Shown: positions 1 through 8,866, numbered from the stretch's first letter. The stretch is 64,000 nt of DNA from Nocardioides panacisoli (GCF_019448235.1 NZ_CP080409.1:2790001-2854000), one strand, 5' to 3'. Notes: generated by a model not told the origin, from the sequence alone. Translations and numbers: made by a program.

Positions 1-1092
1 GGAGGTGCGGACCTTGGCCTGATCGGCGGCGCGGAACTCCCCGGTGTCGACCAGCACCCGCAGCACCGGTGCGATCGCGGTGTCGTGGTCGAGGTAGGTC
101 TCCGCGAGGCGCGCCACCACCGCCGCGGACGGCTCGTCGCCGATGAACCGCACCGCCAGCTTGCGGGCGATCCGCTCGGCCGTCGCCGGGTGTCGCGCCA
201 GGTGGCGCAGGTACGCCGACACCGCCGCGGTGCCGTCGGCCTCGGCGTTGTCGTGGGTGAAGTCCATGACCCGCACCGCACCGGTCCAGTGGCTCGCCGG
301 GTCGTAGGCGTGGTCCCACGTGCGCCACTTGTCGACGCGGTGGCCGGTCAGCAGCAGCGCCGAGGCCCGGACGTCCGCCTCGTCGTAGTGCCCCCGGCCG
401 ACGGTGTGCAGCTCGAGCAGCTCGCGGCCGAGGTCCTCGTTCGGCGCGTCCTTGAGCGAGTTGGCGTTGCTCAGGTAGAGCGCCATCGCCGGGTGCAGGA
501 TCGCGGCCGCCAGCAGCTCGTCGAACCGCCCGAGGGCGAGCCGCCGCAGCTCCCGGCCGTACGCCGGCCGGTGGGGCCCGACGAGGCCCTCGGCGGGCAC
601 GTGGAAGTGGTGCTCCCAGAACTCCGCCATCATCTCCCAGACCTGCTGCTCGCCGTGGATGCGTCGCGCCAGCGCCCACCGCTGGTAGTCGATGTCGACG
701 TGCCAGAAGGAGGGGAGGTCCCCGCTGCGGACCCGGTCGGCGAGCTCGGTGTGCGAGGCGGTGACGGTGGGCCACCAGGCGGCGGTGGCGGCGTACCACT
801 CGTCGTCGGCGTCGGTCGCGTCGTCGGTCAGCTGCGCCTCGAACCACGCACGGAACCCGCCGGCGCGCTCCACGCGCTCCTGCAGTTCGGGCGTCCAGCC
901 GTAGCTGAAGCGGGTGAGCGCGTGGCGCGTGGCGGGGTCCGGGACCGCCGTGGCGACGTGGGAGTGGGGACGGTAGGGCCCGGCCTCGGCCCGTTCGAGG
1001 ACGCTCCCGGCGACGACGGCCGTGCCGGCCGCGGCCACGCCGAACCCGCGCCGGGTCAAGGCCCGGCGCCGGGAGGGTTCGGCAGGGAGCAT
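1..1092 (-). CDS. DUF1800 family exported protein (C-terminus outside window)
   Basis: The first 364 residues of a DUF1800 protein; the frame stays open to the window edge. ATG 1092 has a GAGG ribosome-binding site about 7 bases upstream. Two arginine pairs (SRRRALTRRGFG) ahead of an alanine/valine-rich segment look like a twin-arginine export signal. Blocks LTRFSYGWTPEL (about 59-70), EFWEHHFH (about 157-164) and ELLELHTVGRG (about 225-235) are shared almost unchanged with the paralogue at 6031-7632. DUF1800 genes usually sit next to a DUF1501 gene; no such partner is on the right, so one may lie just left of the window (inference). The biochemical function of the family is unknown. Confidence 0.85.
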   Translation of the reverse strand, partial: MLPAEPSRRRALTRRGFGVAAAGTAVVAGSVLERAEAGPYRPHSHVATAVPDPATRHALTRFSYGWTPELQERVERAGGFRAWFEAQLTDDATDADDEWYAATAAWWPTVTASHTELADRVRSGDLPSFWHVDIDYQRWALARRIHGEQQVWEMMAEFWEHHFHVPAEGLVGPHRPAYGRELRRLALGRFDELLAAAILHPAMALYLSNANSLKDAPNEDLGRELLELHTVGRGHYDEADVRASALLLTGHRVDKWRTWDHAYDPASHWTGAVRVMDFTHDNAEADGTAAVSAYLRHLARHPATAERIARKLAVRFIGDEPSAAVVARLAETYLDHDTAIAPVLRVLVDTGEFRAADQAKVRTS

Positions 1093-1216
1093 CGGCAGAC
1101 CTCGGCGCGTCGGAGCGGGAGGCGCGCCGCCGAGCCGACGAATCCCCCAGTCGCAGCACTGTAACCGGCGGTCGCGGGCTCCCGGCCGTCCCACCCCGCG
1201 GCGACCGGGTGCTGAC

Positions 1217-1222
1217 TACCGT
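1217..1222 (+). promoter_or_regulatory. -10 element, leaderless start of SRPBCC gene
   Basis: TACCGT ends 6 bases before ATG 1229, which places the expected transcription start at the start codon. No Shine-Dalgarno sequence is present. Confidence 0.55.
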
Positions 1223-1228
1223 GGGCCC

Positions 1229-1657
1229 ATGAAGATCAGCCGATCGGTCGCGACGACCGCGAGCCCCGACGCCGTCTACGCCTACCTCAGCGACTTCACC
1301 ACCACCAACGAGTGGGACCCCGGGACGGTGGAGACCACCCGGGCCTCCGGCGACGGCGGTGTGGGGACGACCTACGACAACGTCTCGGAGTTCAACGGAC
1401 GCCGCACCGAGCTCACCTACGAGGTCGTCGACCTCGACCCCGGCCGGCGCATCGAGCTCCACGGTGAGGGCAAGAGCGCCACCGCCGTGGACGTGATGGA
1501 GATCGAGCCGACCGAGCACGGCTGCCGCGTCACCTACACCGCCGACATCCGCCTCAAGGGCGTGCTGCGGCTGGCCGAGCCGTTCATCCGCGGCGCCTTC
1601 ACCAAGCTCGGCGACGAGGCTGAGGTCGGCCTGCGGGACGCGCTCGAGAAGCTCTGA
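1229..1657 (+). CDS. SRPBCC (polyketide cyclase/START-like) family protein
   Basis: A 142-residue single-domain protein. It opens with KISRSVATTASPDAVYAYLSDF, the usual beta-strand plus 'P..VY.YL.D' helix of SRPBCC proteins, followed by W-D-P and 'YEVVDLDPGRRI'. The fold forms a deep hydrophobic ligand pocket; the substrate cannot be told from sequence. An upstream extension of the frame to 1022 exists but lacks homology, and the ATG at 1229 sits 6 bases after a -10 hexamer, so that start was chosen. It stands alone between divergent DUF1800 and convergent AI-2E genes. Confidence 0.85.
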   Translation: MKISRSVATTASPDAVYAYLSDFTTTNEWDPGTVETTRASGDGGVGTTYDNVSEFNGRRTELTYEVVDLDPGRRIELHGEGKSATAVDVMEIEPTEHGCRVTYTADIRLKGVLRLAEPFIRGAFTKLGDEAEVGLRDALEKL

Positions 1658-1692
1658 GCCGGCGCGCCCCGGCGGGCCGGCGGCGTACGCCG

Positions 1693-3087
1693 TCAGTCGA
1701 CCGCGTGGTCCTTGAGGCGGTAGACCGCCGAGCGGCGGGCGGCCTGCGCGTTGACCTCGGCACCCTCCGGCGTCAGCGGCGTCACGTCCTCCGGCGCGAG
1801 CTCGCCGGTGCGCAGGTCGATCTGCTCGCTGCCGTAGCGCAGCACCGAGGCGGCGACCGCCGCGACGGGCACGGCCAGGAAGGCGCCCATGATGCCGAAC
1901 AGGGTGCCGCCCGAGGCGACCGCGATCAGGATGATCCCGGCGTGCAGCTGCATGGTGCGACCCTGCAGGAAGGGCTGCAGCACGTTGCTCTCCACCTGCT
2001 GCACCACCACGATGATCACCAGGACGGCCAACGCCGTGCCCCAGCCGTTGCCGACCAGCGCCACGAGCACCGCCAGCGCACCCACGGCGAAGGCGCCGAC
2101 GATCGGGACGAAGCCGCCGAAGAACGTCAGCAGCGCCAGCACGAACGCCAACGGCACCTGCAGCACCACCAGTCCGATGCCGATGAGCACGGCGTCGAAC
2201 GCGCTCACCATCGCCTGGGCGCGGATGAACCCGCTCAGTGTCACCCACCCGCGGGTGCCGGCCTCGGTCAGGTGGCGGCCCGCGTTGCGGCCCGCGACGC
2301 GGCGGATCCACGGCAGGAACTGCGGCCCGTCCTTGAGGAAGAAGAACGTCAGCACCAGCACCAGCACCAGCGCGACGAGCGCCGACGTCGCGGCGCCCAC
2401 GCCGGTGAAGACGCCGGAGGCGATCTGGGAGGAGCTGCTCTGCGCCCACCCCACGACGGAGTCGGTCAGCTCGGCGACCTGCTCGTTGCGCAGGTTGACC
2501 GGCGGCCCCTGCGCCCACCGCTGCAGCTCGAGCAGGCCCTGCGAGGCCTGGTCGAACAGGTCGGCGGACTGGCGCACCACCGACGGGGCCAGCGAGGCGA
2601 ACAGCCCACCGACGATCGCGAACGGCACGATCAGGCCGATGAACGCCGCGAGCGAGGACGGCACGCGATGGCGGCGCAGCCACGCGACCGGCGGCCACAG
2701 CACGGTGGTGACGATCAGTGCCAGGATGATCGGGAGCACGCCGACCCAGAACTGGCCGATCAGCCACAGCACGGCGGTGACGGTGATCCCGATGAGGATG
2801 AGCCGCAACGCGGCGGTCGCGGCCATCCGCAGCCAGTCGTGGACGACGACGCTGCGGTCCACGCGGTCGGTCGCGGCCGGCGTCGACGCCTCGCCGGACC
2901 CGGCTGCGCGCGGGTCGTCGGCGGCACCACCGGCATCGTCGGCACCGCCGGCCCGGTCGTCACTGTCGGCATCCGCCGGGTCCGTTGCCGTGTCCGCGCC
3001 GGTCACGTGGTCCGGCGGCCGCGACTCCTCGGCGGCCTCGTGCGTCTCGGGCCGCTGCGTGCGGTCCTGCGGATCCGGTTCGGTCAT
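1693..3087 (-). CDS. AI-2E family transporter
   Basis: A 464-residue membrane protein of the AI-2 exporter/PerM family. The first 85 residues are an acidic, Pro/Ala/Asp-rich cytoplasmic tail. Hydrophobic segments then start near residue 90 (AALRLILIGITVTAVLWLIG), with a soluble stretch around 170-210 and a membrane C-terminal half (LVALVLVLVLTFFFLKDGP and onward) typical of the family. Family members export small signals or act as sodium/proton antiporters; the substrate here is unknown. TAGGTT lies 6 bases before the ATG, suggesting a leaderless message. The gene is convergent with the upstream SRPBCC gene and divergent from the photolyase. Confidence 0.9.
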   Translation of the reverse strand: MTEPDPQDRTQRPETHEAAEESRPPDHVTGADTATDPADADSDDRAGGADDAGGAADDPRAAGSGEASTPAATDRVDRSVVVHDWLRMAATAALRLILIGITVTAVLWLIGQFWVGVLPIILALIVTTVLWPPVAWLRRHRVPSSLAAFIGLIVPFAIVGGLFASLAPSVVRQSADLFDQASQGLLELQRWAQGPPVNLRNEQVAELTDSVVGWAQSSSSQIASGVFTGVGAATSALVALVLVLVLTFFFLKDGPQFLPWIRRVAGRNAGRHLTEAGTRGWVTLSGFIRAQAMVSAFDAVLIGIGLVVLQVPLAFVLALLTFFGGFVPIVGAFAVGALAVLVALVGNGWGTALAVLVIIVVVQQVESNVLQPFLQGRTMQLHAGIILIAVASGGTLFGIMGAFLAVPVAAVAASVLRYGSEQIDLRTGELAPEDVTPLTPEGAEVNAQAARRSAVYRLKDHAVD

Positions 3088-3093
3088 GGCACC

Positions 3094-3099
3094 AACCTA
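3094..3099 (-). promoter_or_regulatory. -10 element, leaderless start of AI-2E transporter
   Basis: TAGGTT on the minus strand ends 6 bases before ATG 3087. Confidence 0.5.
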
Positions 3100-3186
3100 C
3101 GGCGCCGCGGCGACAGGGTTCATCCGCCGCGCGTCGATTCGGCGAGGAGGAGTCGAACGGGCGGTGACCGCGCCACGCACGCTGGA

Positions 3187-3192
3187 TAGCCT
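3187..3192 (+). promoter_or_regulatory. -10 element, leaderless start of photolyase
   Basis: TAGCCT ends 6 bases before ATG 3199; no Shine-Dalgarno sequence is present. Confidence 0.55.
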
Positions 3193-3198
3193 CGCGGC

Positions 3199-4692
3199 AT
3201 GACGACGCTGCGGTGGCTCTTCGGTGACCAGCTCGGGCCGCACTTCGTCGACGACCACGACGGCCCGCTGCTGCTGGTGGAGTCGCGCGACGTACTGGCC
3301 CGGCGGCGGTTCCACCGCGCCAAGGCCCACCTGGTGCTCAGCGCCATGCGCCACCGCGCCCGCGAGTTCGGCGACCGGATGACCTACGTGCAGGCCGACA
3401 CCTACGCCGAGGCCGTGCGCTCGGTCACCGACGGTCCCGTGGAGGTCGTCCACCCCACCTCCTACGCCGCGCACCGGCTGGTCCGCCGCCTCGGCGACGA
3501 GCTCGACCTGACGGTGCTGCCGCCGCGCGGGTTCGCGACGCCGCGCGAGGACTTCGAGCGGTGGGCCGAGGGGCGTGGCGGCAAACGGCTGCTGATGGAG
3601 GACTTCTACCGCCGCGCCCGCGTCGCGCACGACGTGATGATGGCCGGCGACGAACCGGCCGGCGGCCGGTGGAACTTCGACCACGACAACCGCGAGCCGC
3701 CGCCCAGGGGCGCCGACACCCTCGGCGTGCCCGCGCCCTGGTGGCCGGAGGAGGACGAGGTCGACGAGGAGGTGCGGGCGGACCTCGACCGGTGGGAGTC
3801 GGAGGGCCTGGTCTCCTTCATCGGCGAGGACGGGCCGCGGCGGTTCGCCGCCACGCGCCGCGAGGCACTCGCCGCGCTCGACCACTTCGCCCAGCAGCGG
3901 CTGCCGCACTTCGGCGCCCACGAGGACGCCGTCCTCGAGGGGGATCCGTGGATGGCGCACTCGCTGGTCTCGGTCCCGCTCAACCTCGGGCTGCTCGACC
4001 CGCTGGACGTCGTACGCCGTGCCGAGCGTGCGTGGCAGGACGGCGAGGCCCCGATCGCCGCGGTCGAGGGGTTCTGCCGGCAGGTGCTGGGGTGGCGGGA
4101 CTACGTGTGGCACCTCTACTGGCACTTCGGTGACTCCTACCGGCGGCGCAACGAGCTGGGCGCGACCGAGCGGATGCCGAAGTGGTTCGCCGAGCTCGAC
4201 GGTGCCGCCACCGACGCCCGCTGCCTCTCCCACACCCTGGACCAGGTGGCCGAGCACGGTTGGGTGCACCACATCCCGCGCCTGATGGTGCTCGGGTCGT
4301 ACGCGATGCAGCGCGGCTGGTCGCCGCGCCAGGTCACCGACTGGTTCCACCGAGCGTTCGTCGACGGCTATGACTGGGTGATGGTGCCCAACGTGGTCGG
4401 CATGTCGCAGCACGCCGACGGCGGGGCGATGGCGACCAAGCCCTACACCTCGGGCGGTGCCTACCTGGCGCGGATGACCGACCACTGCGGGTCGTGCCGG
4501 TTCGACCCGAAGGTGCGGGTGGGCGAGGACGCGTGTCCCTTCACGGCCGGTTACTGGTGGTTCCTGGACCGTCACCGCGACCGCTTCGCCGGCAGCCCCC
4601 GGATGAGCCGCGCGGTCAACGGCCTGGGTCGGCTGTCGGACCTCGACGCGCTCGTCGCGCAGGAGGACGAGCGCGGCAACCGGGCACCCTGA
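3199..4692 (+). CDS. phrB: Iron-sulfur bacterial cryptochrome/photolyase (FeS-BCP, (6-4) type)
   Basis: A 497-residue cryptochrome/photolyase of the prokaryotic FeS class, expected to bind FAD and a lumazine-type antenna and to repair UV (6-4) photoproducts. The N-terminal half is the alpha/beta antenna domain (TLRWLFGDQLGPHF), the C-terminal half the helical FAD domain (MGGAMATKPYTSGGAYL region). Four cysteines at 342, 430, 433 and 446 match the spacing (88, 3, 13) of the [4Fe-4S] ligands C350/C438/C441/C454 of Agrobacterium PhrB. This spacing is what separates it from CPD photolyases. It is monocistronic and probably leaderless, and converges closely with the DUF1501 gene. Confidence 0.9.
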   Translation: MTTLRWLFGDQLGPHFVDDHDGPLLLVESRDVLARRRFHRAKAHLVLSAMRHRAREFGDRMTYVQADTYAEAVRSVTDGPVEVVHPTSYAAHRLVRRLGDELDLTVLPPRGFATPREDFERWAEGRGGKRLLMEDFYRRARVAHDVMMAGDEPAGGRWNFDHDNREPPPRGADTLGVPAPWWPEEDEVDEEVRADLDRWESEGLVSFIGEDGPRRFAATRREALAALDHFAQQRLPHFGAHEDAVLEGDPWMAHSLVSVPLNLGLLDPLDVVRRAERAWQDGEAPIAAVEGFCRQVLGWRDYVWHLYWHFGDSYRRRNELGATERMPKWFAELDGAATDARCLSHTLDQVAEHGWVHHIPRLMVLGSYAMQRGWSPRQVTDWFHRAFVDGYDWVMVPNVVGMSQHADGGAMATKPYTSGGAYLARMTDHCGSCRFDPKVRVGEDACPFTAGYWWFLDRHRDRFAGSPRMSRAVNGLGRLSDLDALVAQEDERGNRAP

Positions 4693-4709
4693 GACCCGGG
4701 GTGCGGTGC

Positions 4710-6026
4710 TCAGCGGGAGAGGACCGCACCGACCGGGGTGGGGCTGAAGCGGGGGAAGACCGCGGCCGGCGAGGCCCCGAGGCGCTGCGTGATCACCTCG
4801 GCGAGCACGCTGCGGTAGTCGGTGGTGACCAACAGGTCGGCGTCGGCGGTGTTGGTCAGTCCCGGCCAGGTGCCGTAGTACCCGCCCTTGACGCCGGCCC
4901 CCAGCAGCAGCATCACGTTGCCGTGGCCGTGGTCCAGCCCGTAGTTGGCGTTCTCCCGGGTGCGGCGGCCGAACTCCGAGAGCGTCACCACGGTCACCTT
5001 CGAGGCGAGTCCGCCCAGGTCGGTGAAGAACGCCGCGAGCGCCTGGGAGAACTCCCGCGTCATCGACTGCATCTGTCCCCAGGCCAGGGTGCCGAGGTTG
5101 TCGTGGTGGTCCCACGACCCGTGGTCGATGGTGATGACCTCGGCGCCCACGTCGCCCCGGATGGTGCGGGCCGCCGCGGCCAGCGCGTCGCCCAGGCTCG
5201 AGTTGCCCGGGTACGACGCCCCGTTGCGCGGGGTGGCCGCCCCGTTGCGGACGGGCGCGAAGTCGTCCACGGCCCGCAGCGCCCGTCGTGCTCCCGCACC
5301 GAGCGGGCCGCCGGTGCGGCGCCACATCGTGTTCATCGAGCGGGGACGCCGGTTCTTGGTGTCCCACTTGTCGTGCCCGGAGAGCTTCATGTCCTTGATC
5401 TGCTGCACCGCCGCGACATGGCTCGGGCCGATGAGGGAGGTCGGTGGTGCGGCCGCGCCCAGCTGGATCGCCTGCAGGGGGTGCTCGTAGGAGTCGCGCC
5501 CGACGAGCCGGTTGAGCCAGCCGACGCGACGGGTGGTGCCGGGGTCGGCGTCCTCGACCTCCTCCATGGCGGCGAAGTGGGAGCGGTTGGGCACCGGAAG
5601 CCCGGTCGCGTGAACGGCGGCGACCTTGCCCGACTGCCACAGCGGCAGCAGCGGCGCCATCTCCGGGTGCAGCCCGAAGAACCCGTTGGCCGCCAGCAGT
5701 GACTCGCCGGGGATCGCGATCCGTGGGCGCGCCTTGGCATAGACCGGGTCGCCGTGCGGCACCACCAGGCTCATGCCGTCCACGGCTCCCCGCATCGACA
5801 GCACCACCAGCACGCGCGGCGCGGACCGGGTGGCGGCGTAAGAGGTCTCCATGAAGGCCGAGCCGAACATCGCACTCGCCGACGCGCCCGCGACGCCACC
5901 TGCCAGCAGCGTGCCGCGCAGCAGTCCGCGGCGGGAGAGGGCGGCGTACTCGGGGCAGCCGCAGGCGTCGCCGGTGGCGTTGTCGGTGGCGTGGTCGGTG
6001 GCGTGGTCGGTGGTCTCGTGGGACAT
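4710..6026 (-). CDS. DUF1501 domain-containing Tat-exported protein
   Basis: A 438-residue protein of the DUF1501 family (alkaline-phosphatase/sulfatase-like fold, function unknown). A His/Asp/Thr-rich head is followed by SRRGLLRG and a small hydrophobic segment (about 30-60), a twin-arginine signal. Family blocks follow: VLSMRGAVDGMSLVVPHGDP, 'RSHFAAMEEVEDADPG' and 'TLSEFGRRTREN...DHGHGN'. The start lies 4 bases after the stop of the DUF1800 gene (6031-7632), so both are almost certainly translated from one mRNA. DUF1800-DUF1501 pairs are a conserved arrangement in bacteria and suggest a joint extracytoplasmic role. Confidence 0.9.
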   Translation of the reverse strand: MSHETTDHATDHATDNATGDACGCPEYAALSRRGLLRGTLLAGGVAGASASAMFGSAFMETSYAATRSAPRVLVVLSMRGAVDGMSLVVPHGDPVYAKARPRIAIPGESLLAANGFFGLHPEMAPLLPLWQSGKVAAVHATGLPVPNRSHFAAMEEVEDADPGTTRRVGWLNRLVGRDSYEHPLQAIQLGAAAPPTSLIGPSHVAAVQQIKDMKLSGHDKWDTKNRRPRSMNTMWRRTGGPLGAGARRALRAVDDFAPVRNGAATPRNGASYPGNSSLGDALAAAARTIRGDVGAEVITIDHGSWDHHDNLGTLAWGQMQSMTREFSQALAAFFTDLGGLASKVTVVTLSEFGRRTRENANYGLDHGHGNVMLLLGAGVKGGYYGTWPGLTNTADADLLVTTDYRSVLAEVITQRLGASPAAVFPRFSPTPVGAVLSR

Positions 6027-6030
6027 CAGG

Positions 6031-7632
6031 TCACCGCTTCATGTGGTACGGCGAGTCGAGGAAGACGGTGAGCAGCCGCGGCAACTCCCACTTCATGACC
6101 CGGTGGTCCGGGGTGATGACCGTCCACGGCTGGCAGCCGGTGGCCTCGCAGGCCGCCTGGAGCATGGTGGAGGTCGAGCTGCGACCGAGCATGCGCCGCG
6201 ACAGGTGGTCGACGAACTTGGCGAAGCGCAGCGACTTGCGGGGCAGCCACGCCCGCCGCCGTCGGTAGGCGATGTGCTCGTTGGGCCACCAGCCGCCGCA
6301 CATCATGTAGTGCACGTCGAGGGAGCCGAGGAAGCGTGCGGTGGACGACCAGGCGTCGGCGGTGTCCGGACGACCGTCCGGGCTGCCCCACTCGTACGGC
6401 ATGTTGCCGAGCGTGCGGGCCTGCCACACGATGCCGTCGGCGGCGGCGGAGTTGCCCCTCGGGCGCTGCAGCCGGGCGTTGAGGGCGCGGTAGGTGGCGA
6501 CGAGGTCCTCGTCGGGGGTGCGCACCTTGCGCATCCGGGCGGAGCGGAAGGCGGGCGACCGGACCAACGCCCGCAGCACGGGCGCAATGCGGGTGTCGTT
6601 GGCGAGGTAGACCCGCGTCAGCATGTCCACGACCGACGCGGGCGGGTCGTCGGAGATGAACCGGACGGCCAACTTGTGGGCGATCCGACGGGCCGTGGCG
6701 GGGTGGTGGGCGAGGTGGCGCAGGTAGGCCCGGAGCGCGTCGCGGCCGTCCGGTGCGGCGTTGGGGTGGGTGAAGCCCACGATCGACACCCGTCCGGTCC
6801 AGTGGTGCGCCGTGTCGTAGGTGTAGCGCCAGGTGCGCCACTTGTCGACGCGGTAGCCGGTGAGCAGTCGCGCCGAGTCGCGGACGTCGCGCTCGGTGTA
6901 GTTGCCGCGGCCGACGGTGTGCAGCTCGAGCAGCTCGCGGCCGAGGTCCTCGTTGGGTGCGCTGCGTGAGGAGTTGGCGTTGCTGAGGTAGAGCGCCATC
7001 GCCGGGTGCAGCACCGCGGCCGGCAGCAGGGCGTCGAAGCGGCCCAGTGCCAGCGAGCGGAGCTTCTTGCCGTAGGACACCCGGTAGGGGCCGACCAGCC
7101 CCTGGGCGGGGATGTGGAAGTGGTGCTCCCAGAACTCCGCCATCAGCTCCTGGACCTGCCGGTGCGAGCGCGTACGCCGGGCCAGCACCCAGCGCTGGTA
7201 GTTGATGTCGACCTGCCAGAAGGACGACAGCGCGCCGCTGTCGACCATCCCGACGAGGCGGTCGCGGGAGGCGTTGGTCGTGGGCCACCAGTCGGCGGTC
7301 GTGCGGTACCAGCCGTCGCTGTAGGAGCCGGAGAGCTGACGGTCGAACCAGCGGTTGAAGCCACCCGCCTTGGCGACCTGGCGCTGCAGCTGCGGGGTCC
7401 AGCCGTAGCTGAAGCGGGTGAGCGCGTGACGGGTCGCGCTGCCGGGGATCTTCGTCGCCCGGTAGCGGCGGGGGCGGTAGCGCCGTCCGGCGGCTGCCTC
7501 GCCGGCGGTGGCGCCGACCACCGCGGTGCCGACCGAACCCACGGCGGCTGCGGCGAGGCCACGACGGGTGAGGCCGGGCGTGCCGACCTCGTCAGCGGGA
7601 CTGCTGACAGCCGTGCCGTCCCCGTGGGTCAT
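6031..7632 (-). CDS. DUF1800 domain-containing exported protein
   Basis: A 533-residue DUF1800 protein. ATG 7632 was chosen because GGAGG lies 8 bases upstream; the frame continues to a GTG at 7680 without an equivalent site. The N-terminus has LTRRGLAAAAVGSVGTAVVG, a twin-arginine-like export signal. Conserved blocks RFSYGWTPQLQ, FWEHHFHIP, LSNANSSRSAPNEDLGRELLELHTVGRGNY and 'HPATARRIAHKLAVRF' are shared with the truncated paralogue at the left edge. It is the first gene of the DUF1800-DUF1501 operon. No enzymatic activity is established for this family. Confidence 0.9.
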   Translation of the reverse strand: MTHGDGTAVSSPADEVGTPGLTRRGLAAAAVGSVGTAVVGATAGEAAAGRRYRPRRYRATKIPGSATRHALTRFSYGWTPQLQRQVAKAGGFNRWFDRQLSGSYSDGWYRTTADWWPTTNASRDRLVGMVDSGALSSFWQVDINYQRWVLARRTRSHRQVQELMAEFWEHHFHIPAQGLVGPYRVSYGKKLRSLALGRFDALLPAAVLHPAMALYLSNANSSRSAPNEDLGRELLELHTVGRGNYTERDVRDSARLLTGYRVDKWRTWRYTYDTAHHWTGRVSIVGFTHPNAAPDGRDALRAYLRHLAHHPATARRIAHKLAVRFISDDPPASVVDMLTRVYLANDTRIAPVLRALVRSPAFRSARMRKVRTPDEDLVATYRALNARLQRPRGNSAAADGIVWQARTLGNMPYEWGSPDGRPDTADAWSSTARFLGSLDVHYMMCGGWWPNEHIAYRRRRAWLPRKSLRFAKFVDHLSRRMLGRSSTSTMLQAACEATGCQPWTVITPDHRVMKWELPRLLTVFLDSPYHMKR

Positions 7633-7794
7633 CGCGGTGCCTCCGTCGCCTCTGCTCGGGTGCCCGAGCGCGGCGATCACGACCCGGACGCAGCAGTGTG
7701 GCCCGGTGCGACGGGGCGGTGCCGCCCGAGTACGGCGCGTCCCCGCTGGTCATTTCGGTCCGGGTGGCGGTGTCCGATCGGGGAGGGACGTGGG

Positions 7795-8514
7795 TCAGGA
7801 GGGGGCGGGCAGGACGCACAGCTCGTTGCCCGAGCCGTCGGCGTACACCTGCCAGGGCAGGTCGCCCCAGTCGTGGTCGTAGCGGCGGCCGCCGTGGGCG
7901 AGGATCAGCTGCTCGGCCTCGTCGGGGTCGTCGCCGCGCTCGAGTCGGATGTCGAGGTGGAGCCGGTTCTTCTCGGGGCCCTTGGGGCCCTCCTCGGGGC
8001 AGAACTCCAGCAGGGGGCCGCGGCGGGAGGGGTGGCGCAGGCTGACCGGCGCGTAGCCGTCGACCGGCGTCCAGCCGGAGAGCGCCGCCCAGAGCTCGCC
8101 GTCGCGGTCGGGGTCGGCCGAATCCATCGGGAGGGCGGCGATCGGACCGGTGTCGACGTAGGCGTCGCGGGACTCCATCACGCAGAACGGGTTGTCCTCG
8201 GGGTCGGCGAGCACCACCCACGGCACGTCGCCCTGGCCGATGTCGAGGTGGCGGGCGCCGAGGGCGAGCAACGCATCGACCGTCTCCTGCTGCCGGTCGC
8301 CGCCGACCAGGTCCAGGTGCAGCCGGAGCGGCTCGGTGCGTCGCTGCGGCACCCTCGGGAAGCACAGGTCGAGGTAGAGGTCGCCGCCCAGCTCGAGTCG
8401 GCTCTCGACGATGTCGGGCTCGTCGGTGAGCCGCGAGCAGTCGAGCGCCGCCTCCCAGAAGCCGCCCAGCCGGTGCGGGTCGACGGCATCGAACCCGAGG
8501 TTCTCCAAGTACAT
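7795..8514 (-). CDS. VOC family protein with two glyoxalase-like domains
   Basis: A 239-residue protein made of two tandem vicinal-oxygen-chelate modules. The first (about 1-115) begins 'LENLGFDAVDPHRLGGFWEAAL' and ends 'VPWVVLADPEDNPFCVM'; the second (about 120-239) has 'LWAALSGWTPV' and ends 'LPWQVYADGSGNELCVL'. The 'W.V.ADP.gNefCv' strand is the family hallmark. Many such actinobacterial proteins have unknown substrates, and metal ligands cannot be assigned with confidence. TAGCGT lies 6 bases before ATG 8514, so the transcript is probably leaderless. A repeat-filled spacer separates it from the divergent DinB gene. Confidence 0.88.
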   Translation of the reverse strand: MYLENLGFDAVDPHRLGGFWEAALDCSRLTDEPDIVESRLELGGDLYLDLCFPRVPQRRTEPLRLHLDLVGGDRQQETVDALLALGARHLDIGQGDVPWVVLADPEDNPFCVMESRDAYVDTGPIAALPMDSADPDRDGELWAALSGWTPVDGYAPVSLRHPSRRGPLLEFCPEEGPKGPEKNRLHLDIRLERGDDPDEAEQLILAHGGRRYDHDWGDLPWQVYADGSGNELCVLPAPS

Positions 8515-8520
8515 GTCGTC

Positions 8521-8526
8521 ACGCTA
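8521..8526 (-). promoter_or_regulatory. -10 element, leaderless start of VOC gene
   Basis: TAGCGT on the minus strand ends 6 bases before ATG 8514. Confidence 0.55.
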
Positions 8527-8559
8527 GTCCTGCCCGCCGACACCCGCACCGGAGTTCCG

Positions 8560-8830
8560 CTGCGGGGGTCTCGACACGGGACGCTCGTTCCTCGCGTCCC
8601 GGCTCGACCACCAAGCCGCTCGAGTCGCCTTGCTGGTCGAGCCGCCGGAGTCGCCTTGCTGGTCGAGCCGGTCGAGCGCCAGCGAGGCCGTGTCGAGACC
8701 CCCGGAACCTGAGCCGCCTTGCTGGTCGAGCCGGTCGAGCGTCAGCGAGGCCGTGTCGAGACCCCCGGAACCTGAGCCGCTTTGTTGGTCGAGCCGGTCG
8801 AGCGCCAGCGAGGCCGTGTCGAGACCACCG
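8560..8830. repeat. Intergenic repeat cluster with a 63-bp tandem unit (three copies)
   Basis: This fills most of the 359-base gap between the divergent VOC and DinB genes. Copies start at 8656, 8719 and 8782 (period 63); the third is cut off after GAGACC near 8826. The core reads GGTCGAGCCGGTCGAGCG then (C/T)AGCGAGG and ends GTGTCGAGACC. A related inverted copy (GGTCTCGACACGG ... CCCGGCTCGACC) lies near 8566-8610. Because 63 is divisible by three the block stays open in several frames and gives spurious proteins with a repeated GLDTASLALDRLDQQ motif. The same core recurs at 13748, 38721 and 42983. Confidence 0.9.
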
Positions 8831-8860
8831 CGACCGCGGCACCCGCGGCACCCCACGGCG

Positions 8861-8866
8861 TACCGT
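8861..8866 (+). promoter_or_regulatory. -10 element, leaderless start of DinB gene
   Basis: TACCGT ends 7 bases before ATG 8874. Confidence 0.5.

Noticed and set aside
8656..8826. CRISPR-like 63-bp array
   Set aside because: No variable spacers between repeat cores; related copies are dispersed singly elsewhere.
8524..8856. Open frame encoding repeated GLDTASLALDRLDQQ
   Set aside because: It is the 63-bp intergenic repeat read in frame; no start signal and no independent conservation.
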